From: an uncultured Verrucomicrobia subdivision 3 bacterium
GTDB taxonomy: Bacteria > Verrucomicrobiota > Verrucomicrobiia > Limisphaerales > UBA11358
Length of the DNA: 38,015 bases
NCBI GenBank assembly: GCA_903872345.1
Contig: CAIQKM010000028.1
Location: 1 to 38,015 of the forward strand
Direction of reading: 5' to 3'
Shown: positions 31,127 to 38,015 of the stretch, piece by piece
Numbering within the stretch: position 1 is the stretch's first letter
How the letters are laid out: each line of letters opens with the position of its first letter
The notes under the pieces: model-generated
Databases searched by the model: none
Seen by the model: only the letters and a program-made list of their open reading frames with translations
What the model was told of the DNA's origin: nothing
Made by a program: the position numbers and the translations under genes

Positions 31127-34100
31127 CATTTCCCCCATCCCCCGACTGCTGGACCAACTGGACGCGCTCAAAACCGCCGGCGCGGATTTCGCCGCGCGCG
31201 AGGAAAAACTGAACCGCGAGTACCGCGCCCGCCTCGGCACCGCGCAGCAGCAACTCGAAGCCGCCCACGGCCGGTTGAACGACGAGGTCGGCGACAAGCT
31301 GGACGCCATCCGCGACGATTACGAAGCCCGGCAGCGGGCGAACGCCGCCTGGTTCGCGTCCCGCAAACGCCGCATCAACCGCGCCCATGCCAATGTGCGC
31401 AAACTGGTGCTGGATGACGTCGCCAGCACCGAAGGCCGCCAGAAATTTGCCATTCAAAAGGGCACGCTGGACGCCGAGCGCGCCCGCGAAGCCGGCTTGG
31501 CGCAGGCGGTGGTCAATCATGCGGAATATCAGCAGCAACTGGTGAATCTCCAGGCTGACTTTGCCCAATTGGGAGCTTCCGCGCAGTCGGCCTTTGGCAG
31601 TTACGGCAAATTCCGCCGCCAACTGGCCCCCGACCGCGCCTGGCCGGAACCCGACCTGGCCCCGGATGAAATCCAACTCTTCGAGCGCCTTCAGAAAATT
31701 CACGCCGAAACCACCGCAGACATTGCCCGCTTTCGCAAGCATCCGCTGACGGCGATTTTCCGGTTCCTTCCGTTTTGGCTGCTGTTGATCTTGGTGCTGG
31801 CGGGGATCACCGGTCTGGTGGGCATTCGCCAGGGCTGGGCGGGCAAACTGACGGATTCGGCACCGGCGTCTTTGCTCGCCGTGTCCGTGTTGCTCCTTGT
31901 TTTGCGGGAAGTCGGCGGCCGCCAGCAGGCCGCACTCGCCACCAAAATTGCCGCCGCTCTGGCCCAGGCCCGGCGGCTGGATGCGGTCTGTTTCGACAAA
32001 TCGAATGCCCGCCTCGCGCAGGATCAGGCCCAGGTGCATGCGGATTACGAGCAGACCGTCAACAGCCTGAACCAGCGCTGGCGCAACCTCACGCGCGATA
32101 CCATTCAGGAACGCGGCGACCGGCCCGTGGAAACCGACGCCCAGGCGCAGCGCATTTACCAGAAGTGCGAGCAGTTGCAGGTCCGGCAGCTCCAAAAATT
32201 CGAGCGCGATGAAAAAGAAGCCCTGGCCTTGATGCAGCTTTCCAAACAGACCAATGAAGCCCGGCTCAATACCGAACACGCCGCGCAAACCGCCCGGCTG
32301 GAGCGCGATTTCCAGTCGAACTGGCAAACTCTCGTCAATGAGTGGAACGCCCTGGTGCCGCCGACGCTGGCCAAAATCCGCGCCCATGCCGCCCTGGCCG
32401 GTCACTATTTCCCCGCGTGGGACAGTCCGGAATGGAACCACTGGACCCCGCTGCAAACGTTCCGCAACCTCGCCCAATTTGGCCGTCTGGACGTGAACCT
32501 CGCGCAGCTCGCCGGTTCCCTGCCCAAGGACGCGCGGCTCGCCGTGCCCGGCGGAACGTCCCTGTCCGTGCCGCTGGTGCTGGATTTTCCCGCGCACGGT
32601 TCGTTGCTCTTTGAAACGCCCAAAGAAGGCGGCGACGAAGCTATTGCCGCCATCAACAATCTGGTTTTTCGCGTGCTCTCCTCCGCGCCGCCCGGCAAGG
32701 TGAACTTCACCATCATCGACCCCGTCGGCCTGGGCCAGAATTTTGCCGCGCTCATGCACCTCGCGGATTACGAGGAAGGCAGCATCAATAGTCGTATCTG
32801 GACGCAGCCGGCGCAGATTGAGGAAAAACTGGGTGAACTGAGCGATCACATGGAGAAGGTCATCCAGATGTATCTCCGGAATGATTACGCCACCATCACG
32901 GAATACAACGCGCAGGCGGGCAATCTCGCCGAAAAATATCATTTCCTCGTCATCGCCTCGTTCCCGGCCAATTTCACGGAAAACGCCACCCGCCGCCTCC
33001 GCAACATCGCCGCCAGCGGCGCGCGTTGCGGCGTGTTTACACTCATCCATTGGGATCAGCGCCTGGCGGTCACGCAGGATTTCGTGCCCGATGAACTGCG
33101 GCAGAACAGTGTGAACCTCGTGCGCGCAGACAAAAGTTATGAACTCGCCGGCTGGCGCCGCGCCGGGGTGAAGGTCGTGCTCGACACGCCGCCCGCGCCG
33201 GAAGTCGCCACGCAATTTCTGCATCAGGTCGGCCGCAGCAGCAAAAACTCCACGCGCGTGGAAGTGCCCTTCGCGCAGATCACCCCCAAGCCGGAGGAAA
33301 TCTGGACGTGGGATACCGGCTCCGAATTGCGCGTGCCCATTGGCCGCTCGGGCGCGACCAAGCTGCAATACCTCGAACTCGGCAAAGCCACGCGGCAACA
33401 TGCCTTGATCGCGGGCAAAACGGGTTCCGGCAAGTCCACGCTGTTCCATGTCATCATCACCAATCTCGCGCTGTTCAGCAGCCCGGATGAGGTGGAATTT
33501 TATCTGGTGGATTTCAAGAAGGGCGTGGAATTCAAATGCTACGGCACCCGCAAACTGCCCCATGCCAAGGTGGTGGCCATTGAGAGCGACCGCGAATTCG
33601 GTCTGAGCGTGTTGCAGCGCGTGGACGACGAACTGCGCCGGCGCGGCGATCTGTTCCGCCAGTTGGGCGTGCAGGATGTGGCCGGTTACCGGCGCGCAGG
33701 CGGCGGCGTGATGCCCCGCGCGTTGCTGATGATTGACGAATTTCAGGAATTTTTCACCGAGGAAGACCGCATTTCGCAGGGCGCGGCGGTGTTGCTGGAC
33801 CGCATCGTGCGCCAAGGCCGCGCGTTCGGCATCCATGTGATTCTCGGTTCGCAAACCCTCGGCGGCGCGTACACGCTGGCCCGCGCGACCATCGGCCAGA
33901 TGGTGGTACGCATCGCGCTCCAATGCAACGAGGCCGACGCCTATCTGATCATGGATCAGGACAATCCCGCGCCGCGGCTGCTGTCGCGTCCCGGTGAAGG
34001 CATCTACAATGACGCCGCCGGCATGATCGAGGGCAACTCGCCCTTCCAGGCCGTGTGGCTGGCCGAAGAAGTCCGCGACAACTATCTCGCCCAGATTCGC

Positions 34101-34994
34101 GAACGCGCCGATGCCAGCGGCAAGCACTATGCCGAGCCGTTCGTGTTCGAAGGCAATGCGCCCGCCGATGTCCGCGAAAACCTGCCGCTCCGCGCCTTGC
34201 TCGACGGCACCGGCGGCAAACCCGCCTTCCCCGCCCGCGTCTGGCTCGGCGCGCCGAACGCCATCAAGGGACCGACCGAAGCCGTCTTCCCTCGCCAGAG
34301 CGGCAGCAACATCCTGCTCGTGGGCCAGGCCGAGGAACGCACGGCCACCATGTTCGTCCTGTCGCTGATCGCACTGTCCGCGCAGTTCCCCAAGGACGGC
34401 GCCATCTTCTACGTGCTGGACAGCACGCCGCCCGGCTTCCCGCAGCGCGAATTTTTGGAATCTGTCATCGCCGGCCTGCCACAAAAAGTCGTAACGCCCA
34501 AGGACACCAGCCTCGAAGATATCATGGCCGGACTGGCGGAAACGTTGAAACAGCGGGCCGATGGCCAGGCGGATGCGCCGGAGATTTTCCTCTTCATCCA
34601 AGGCCTGCAACAATTCAAGCGCCTGCGCGCGGAGGATGAATTCAGCTTCTCCAGCAGTACGGAAGTGACGCCCGCCGCCACGTTCACCAGCCTCATCAGC
34701 GAAGGCCCCGCGCGCGGCATCCACGTGATCGCCGCCTGCGATACCTACAACAACGTCACCCGCTTCATCGGCCGCAAACTGCTTGGCGAATTTGAAATGC
34801 GCGTGCTCTTCCAGGTGAGCGCCTCCGACTCCGCCGGCCTCATTGACTCGCCGGACGCCTCCACCCTCGGCCTCCACCGCGCGCTGTTCCACCACGACCG
34901 CGAAGGCTACAACGAAACCTTCCGTCCCTACGCCCGCCCCGCGGACGACTGGCTGCGCACCGCGTTGAAGCGACTGACCACGCCCACCGCCTGA
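31119..34994 (+). CDS. FtsK/SpoIIIE-type ATPase, EssC/EccC-like, with coiled-coil N terminus
   Basis: A 1291-residue protein. Layout: a cytoplasmic coiled coil (about 15-150), two membrane helices (about 208-235, FRFLPFWLLLILVLAGITGL; and about 248-266, LLAVSVLLLVL), a second coiled coil (about 270-440), then three P-loop-like modules. Module 1 (about 480-640) lacks a Walker A (LLFETPKEGGDE). Module 2 has an intact Walker A GKTGSGKST (about 766-774) and Walker B ALLMIDEFQ (about 868-876). Module 3 starts with NILLVGQAEERTATM (about 1064), again without GKS/T. Three tandem modules after two helices are the plan of EccC/EssC, the motor of type VII secretion, but no FHA domain is present at the N terminus. 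The GTG at 31119 overlaps the stop of the preceding gene (GTGAGTGA). Confidence 0.85.
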   Translation: MSDISPIPRLLDQLDALKTAGADFAAREEKLNREYRARLGTAQQQLEAAHGRLNDEVGDKLDAIRDDYEARQRANAAWFASRKRRINRAHANVRKLVLDDVASTEGRQKFAIQKGTLDAERAREAGLAQAVVNHAEYQQQLVNLQADFAQLGASAQSAFGSYGKFRRQLAPDRAWPEPDLAPDEIQLFERLQKIHAETTADIARFRKHPLTAIFRFLPFWLLLILVLAGITGLVGIRQGWAGKLTDSAPASLLAVSVLLLVLREVGGRQQAALATKIAAALAQARRLDAVCFDKSNARLAQDQAQVHADYEQTVNSLNQRWRNLTRDTIQERGDRPVETDAQAQRIYQKCEQLQVRQLQKFERDEKEALALMQLSKQTNEARLNTEHAAQTARLERDFQSNWQTLVNEWNALVPPTLAKIRAHAALAGHYFPAWDSPEWNHWTPLQTFRNLAQFGRLDVNLAQLAGSLPKDARLAVPGGTSLSVPLVLDFPAHGSLLFETPKEGGDEAIAAINNLVFRVLSSAPPGKVNFTIIDPVGLGQNFAALMHLADYEEGSINSRIWTQPAQIEEKLGELSDHMEKVIQMYLRNDYATITEYNAQAGNLAEKYHFLVIASFPANFTENATRRLRNIAASGARCGVFTLIHWDQRLAVTQDFVPDELRQNSVNLVRADKSYELAGWRRAGVKVVLDTPPAPEVATQFLHQVGRSSKNSTRVEVPFAQITPKPEEIWTWDTGSELRVPIGRSGATKLQYLELGKATRQHALIAGKTGSGKSTLFHVIITNLALFSSPDEVEFYLVDFKKGVEFKCYGTRKLPHAKVVAIESDREFGLSVLQRVDDELRRRGDLFRQLGVQDVAGYRRAGGGVMPRALLMIDEFQEFFTEEDRISQGAAVLLDRIVRQGRAFGIHVILGSQTLGGAYTLARATIGQMVVRIALQCNEADAYLIMDQDNPAPRLLSRPGEGIYNDAAGMIEGNSPFQAVWLAEEVRDNYLAQIRERADASGKHYAEPFVFEGNAPADVRENLPLRALLDGTGGKPAFPARVWLGAPNAIKGPTEAVFPRQSGSNILLVGQAEERTATMFVLSLIALSAQFPKDGAIFYVLDSTPPGFPQREFLESVIAGLPQKVVTPKDTSLEDIMAGLAETLKQRADGQADAPEIFLFIQGLQQFKRLRAEDEFSFSSSTEVTPAATFTSLISEGPARGIHVIAACDTYNNVTRFIGRKLLGEFEMRVLFQVSASDSAGLIDSPDASTLGLHRALFHHDREGYNETFRPYARPADDWLRTALKRLTTPTA

Positions 34995-35113
34995 TACCAT
35001 TCCCCGGTGATAATCGGTAAGTCGAGGATGGTAGGGCGCGTCACTCCCGTGCACGCCGTCGCGGCGAATCAGTGAGCGTTCGTTGGTCGGCGGTTAAACT
35101 GCCCCCTTCCGGA
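34995..35113. repeat. Short spacer with REP-like sequence
   Basis: Between the ATPase gene and the convergent DedA gene lies GGTAGGGCGCGTCACTCCCG followed by TGCACGCC, then a hairpin CGCCG-TCG-CGGCG near 35055-35067. GGCG/CGCC arms bracket the first part. It has the look of an intergenic palindromic repeat but no second copy was found in this window. Confidence 0.35.
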
Positions 35114-35758
35114 TTATTTTCCTTCCGGGGTCTTTTTGCCGCCCGCCGACATCGGCCGGTGAACGAAGAAATAATACAGCGCCCCGGCGGCGGCCACAAA
35201 GGCGAGCAGCGAGAGCACCACCTTGTGCATTTCGCCCTTGTCAATCTGGTCGCCCACTTTCACGCCCAGCCAGCAGAGGACGGTACACCAGATGCCCGCG
35301 CCCAGGATGGTGAAGATCGAAAATAATTTGTAATCCATTTTGGCGATGCCCGCCGGGATGCCCACCAATTGCCTGGCGCCGGGCAGCAACCGCGCCACAA
35401 AAATCCCCGCCGCGCCGTATTGGGCCGACCAGCTTTCCGCCTTGGCCAGCTTTTCCGGCGGGAACAGAACGAATTTGCCGTAACGCAGCACCAACGGACG
35501 GCCCGCGAGCCGGGCGCACCAATAAACAATCGTCGCCCCCAACCATGACCCAAGAATGCCGCACAGGACAATGCCGACATAGTTCAGCGGAATCTGACCG
35601 GTATTGGCCAGATGCGCGGCGGGCGGAATGATGACTTCGCTGGGCAGCGGCAGCACGGAGCTTTCCATGGTCATCAGCAGAACGATGACCGGGTAGCCGG
35701 CGGTTTTGAGCGCGGCCAGATACCAGGCGATGAGCGGGGCGAACAGTTTTTTGAGCAT
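35114..35758 (-). CDS. DedA/VTT-family inner-membrane protein
   Basis: A 214-residue protein with the VTT (SNARE-associated) domain. Signatures: VLLMTMESSVLPLPSEVIIP at the N terminus, GSWLGATIVYWCARLAG, and ARLLPGARQLVGIPAGIAKM, which carries the conserved R and G residues of DedA proteins. About five hydrophobic segments are visible, two probably re-entrant. DedA proteins are phospholipid scramblases or flippases involved in undecaprenyl-phosphate or lipid recycling. The gene is convergent with the FtsK-like gene (119-bp gap), so it is probably not part of that system. The C terminus is basic (HRPMSAGGKKTPEGK). Confidence 0.9.
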   Translation of the reverse strand: MLKKLFAPLIAWYLAALKTAGYPVIVLLMTMESSVLPLPSEVIIPPAAHLANTGQIPLNYVGIVLCGILGSWLGATIVYWCARLAGRPLVLRYGKFVLFPPEKLAKAESWSAQYGAAGIFVARLLPGARQLVGIPAGIAKMDYKLFSIFTILGAGIWCTVLCWLGVKVGDQIDKGEMHKVVLSLLAFVAAAGALYYFFVHRPMSAGGKKTPEGK

Positions 35759-35827
35759 GCCGCCGTGGTTATAGCCTAAAACGGGCCGGTTTGGACAGGT
35801 TTTTCCGCAGCTTGGGGCCGTTACAAT

Positions 35828-37423
35828 TCAGTGACGGCGGTGCTGCTCGCTCTGATAAAAGGCGTCTATTTCGGCAGGGGTGGCGGGTTGCGGCCAGACC
35901 CAATCATGGGCTTTGGGATTTAGCCAGTTGAACGAGGCGCTCGCTCCGTCTTTGGGGAAAGTCGGATCGCCGCCATTATCCACACCATCTTCGCCAACCG
36001 AATACAGGAGAAAGGTGCCGTCGGCTTTGCGGTGGTAAGTTAAAGGCTGGCCGGTGGCGGTATCCAGGGGAATGGCGGTCAGGAATCCCGGGGTCAGTTC
36101 AGATATTTGTTCGGGCCAGTGGCCGTGCTGTAATTGATAGCGCTTCAGCGCGATAGCGGTGATGACAATCCGTTTGGCGGTTTCGTATGTCATCACTCGT
36201 TGACTGGTTCCGGCAATTTCGGTGATGGATTTGGAAAGCAGCGTGTGCAAATCCTCCGGTTCGGACAATAACGAAAATATGTAAGTAATACTGCCCGGCT
36301 CATCGTCCAGCTTGGCGATGCCCAAGGCAGTTATCCCGGCTTCCTGTTGCTGACAGGCGGCCAAGTAGCCGGTCGGTTTTTGAAAGTCACGGGCGGTCTG
36401 CTGTAAAATTTCATACCCGTGCAAGGCCCGTAATTCATCGGTATAAGACCACCAATATCGCCAGAGGAATATTTGCAGGGTCTGCCGGGCGTGGACCAGC
36501 GGCCCTTTCGGTGCGTCTGGCAGGCCAATGCTTGTCCGCGCCGAGGCCAATAAATCCAACCACCGTTGCAAGCCGTCGCCAGATCGGCGCCATCGGTCTA
36601 AACTGATGTCTCCGCACACCTGCTCCAAAGTCAAAGACTGCTGATAACCTGCCAGTAAATCCAGTTTTTGGAAATCTGCTTGCAAGGGGGCAAGTTGCGC
36701 CTCGGTGATGTCTGGGGACTGCAAAATTTCCCACGTCAAAGATTGGACATAAGCACACATTGCCACGCTCACCAATTCAGAAATAATCAAACGCTGATCC
36801 CGGGCGGCGGAGGTCAGTGCCAACATGGCCCGGGCATTGGCAACGGCGGCGGAAGGATTGCCGTTATGCAAGTCCACCAAACCCGCCTTGGACAGATATT
36901 GAACCGTTTTTTTAAGCCAGACGAGGTTTAGGTTTAAACTGGTGAAAGCGGAATCATCTGCGGTGCCCAGTTCGTATCGAAGCTTGAAATCAACTGCGGG
37001 GCGTTCAACCATCCCGGATAGCAAATCCAGCGCTTTCTGATTTTGTTGCACCGCCGCCGCTACGTCTTCCCACGAATTCGTGGTTTCAAAATCGGTGACT
37101 TGGGGTTGAAGGTATGCGACCATGGCCCGGCCCGGGGCAACCATTTTCATGCTCGTGGCATAGTTGGTAGTCAGCAGCGAGCTGTCATTTTTGAGCAACT
37201 CGATGGCTTGCATCAGCAATGCCCCGCCATCCCTGTCCGGCGCGACCGGCGACGGTACCGCCTGACTGAGTTCCACCAACTCCCCTGTGGCCTTGAGTTC
37301 GGCGCGGTATTGATTCACCGCCGCCCGCAACTGGTAGTGATGGATGATGGAACCGATGACGCCCACCATGGCAATCAAACCGGCAACAATCAGACATTTC
37401 CGAAAGATGCGTTTAACATACAT
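35828..37423 (-). CDS. Large membrane-anchored protein of unknown function with pseudopilin-like C terminus
   Basis: A 531-residue protein with an N-terminal membrane helix (CLIVAGLIAMVGVIGSIIHH) and a mainly helical extracytoplasmic part. The last 100 residues (KRYQLQHGHWPEQISELTPG, GTFLLYSVGEDGVDNGGDP) resemble the C-terminal part of GspG-type major pseudopilins, where a glycine/aspartate-rich loop binds calcium. The protein ends in HDWVWPQPATPAEIDAFYQ and QHRRH. No function can be given; such proteins recur in Verrucomicrobia and Planctomycetes. A second, truncated copy of its 3' part lies directly upstream (37491-37877). Confidence 0.65.
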   Translation of the reverse strand: MYVKRIFRKCLIVAGLIAMVGVIGSIIHHYQLRAAVNQYRAELKATGELVELSQAVPSPVAPDRDGGALLMQAIELLKNDSSLLTTNYATSMKMVAPGRAMVAYLQPQVTDFETTNSWEDVAAAVQQNQKALDLLSGMVERPAVDFKLRYELGTADDSAFTSLNLNLVWLKKTVQYLSKAGLVDLHNGNPSAAVANARAMLALTSAARDQRLIISELVSVAMCAYVQSLTWEILQSPDITEAQLAPLQADFQKLDLLAGYQQSLTLEQVCGDISLDRWRRSGDGLQRWLDLLASARTSIGLPDAPKGPLVHARQTLQIFLWRYWWSYTDELRALHGYEILQQTARDFQKPTGYLAACQQQEAGITALGIAKLDDEPGSITYIFSLLSEPEDLHTLLSKSITEIAGTSQRVMTYETAKRIVITAIALKRYQLQHGHWPEQISELTPGFLTAIPLDTATGQPLTYHRKADGTFLLYSVGEDGVDNGGDPTFPKDGASASFNWLNPKAHDWVWPQPATPAEIDAFYQSEQHRRH

Positions 37424-37490
37424 AAAGTCAGGCGTCGTGCCAGTAATACCGCTTTCAAAACAATATCCCGGCGCATAATGCCGTTACAAT

Positions 37491-37877
37491 TCAGTGACGG
37501 CGGTGCAGCTCTCTCTGATAAAACGCATCTATTTCCGCCGGGGTGGCGGGTTGGGGCCAAACCCAGTCATGAGCCTTGGGATTTAGCCAGTTGAAAGAGG
37601 AGTTCTCACCGTCTTTGGGGAAAGTCGGATCGCCGCCATTATCCATGCCATCTTCGCCAACCGAGTATAGCAGAAAGATGCCGCCTGATTTACGGTGGTA
37701 AGGCAAGGGCTGGTTAGTCATAGCATCCTGAGGTATTGCCGGTAAATATTGCGGCACCAGTTCGGCCAACTGATCGGGCCAGTGGCCATGCTGCAACTGA
37801 TAGCGCTTTAGGGCGATGGCGGCGACCACGACCTGCCTTGAGATTTCAGTGCGAACGAGTTTTTTATAAGCGACCTC
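37491..37877 (-). pseudogene. 5'-truncated tandem copy of the 35828 gene
   Basis: Its last 112 codons (IALKRYQLQHGHWPDQLAEL to ELHRRH) match the end of the intact neighbour almost residue by residue, and even the bases after the stop codon (GCCGTTACAATTCAGTGACG) are the same in both copies. Reading upstream, similarity continues (VAYKKLVRTEISRQVVVAAI) to about 37877 and then stops, without a signal sequence or start, where an IS-like sequence begins. The first ATG-like start at 37829 is inside the conserved part. The fragment therefore looks like a duplicated gene that lost its 5' two thirds. Confidence 0.75.
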
Positions 37878-38015
37878 ACTACTGTCCGGTTAAGATTTAG
37901 CTGAGAATGATTTCAGGTCGGTAAAACCTGTATATTTTCACTGTTCGGTCATTTTTCGATTTCAATTCTGCGACGATTCCTTGAGGGTGGCACCCCGCAT
38001 TCCCGCAGTTTGCCA
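37878..38015 (-). mobile_element. Probable end of an insertion sequence (partial)
   Basis: Starting at the point where the truncated copy loses similarity, the sequence reads ACTACTGTCCGGTTAAG, resembling the terminal sequence of some IS4-like elements. About 70 bp further, a minus-strand frame ends at 37949-37951 with a very basic tail (GKLRECGVPPSRNRRRIEIE), which could be the end of a transposase; another frame is open to about 37900. The element continues beyond the window. Family and even IS nature are inferred mainly from position. Confidence 0.35.

Noticed and set aside
31107..35054. A 1315-codon open frame antisense to the FtsK-like gene
   Set aside because: It mirrors the sense gene nearly base for base, and its translation is His/Glu/Gly-rich without domains. 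High GC at third codon positions removes stop codons from the antisense frame. The sense frame has Walker motifs and membrane helices.

Overview
The window most resembles a chromosome segment of a Verrucomicrobiota bacterium (Pedosphaera/Limisphaerales-like). This is inferred from GC-rich coding DNA, three PEP-CTERM secreted proteins with a choice-of-anchor-E-like layout, many start sites without a clear Shine-Dalgarno, long intergenic spacers packed with short palindromic repeats, and a WXG100/FtsK-type locus. No rRNA, tRNA or CRISPR array was seen.

Layout. 1-1658: the start of an unidentified (possibly MOSC-like) gene, a DUF202 membrane protein, then about 1.2 kb of non-coding, repeat-rich DNA. 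1659-7266: a hexuronate block with a KDG kinase, an SDR of the mannonate oxidoreductase type and an ExuT-like MFS transporter carrying an extra membrane module; an IS110-family element sits between the SDR and the transporter, with a strongly structured leader that is a bridge-RNA candidate. 7368-12407: a small lipoprotein and, on the minus strand, an exopolysaccharide operon (outer-membrane beta-barrel, Wzc-like tyrosine autokinase, OPX lipoprotein, FHA-TM protein). 12564-15204: PolX and ThiD, divergent. 15174-19459: a secreted subtilase-like protein and three tandem PEP-CTERM paralogues. 19875-22881: QueE, a class III aminotransferase and RsmA. 22882-23423: the C-terminal remnant of a REP-associated tyrosine transposase (RAYT) surrounded by REP-like palindromes. 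23424-29747: Nudix hydrolase, a large secreted glycosidase-like protein, EngB, TrpE and a LysR regulator. 30114-34994: a tightly overlapping four-gene operon encoding two small WXG100-like proteins, a coiled-coil protein and a 1291-residue FtsK/EssC-like ATPase. 35114-38015: DedA, a large hypothetical membrane-anchored protein, a 5'-truncated tandem copy of it, and the edge of what looks like an insertion sequence.

The most interesting system is the 30114-34994 operon. It looks like a minimal type VII-secretion-like machine: two small helical proteins with a W-x-D turn, a coiled-coil partner, and a membrane ATPase with three P-loop-like modules of which only the central one has intact Walker motifs. 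Other notable items are the candidate IS110 bridge RNA, the RAYT remnant with its REP palindromes, a second inverted-pair palindrome family present at two distant loci, and an intrinsic terminator placed directly against the start codon of the tyrosine autokinase.
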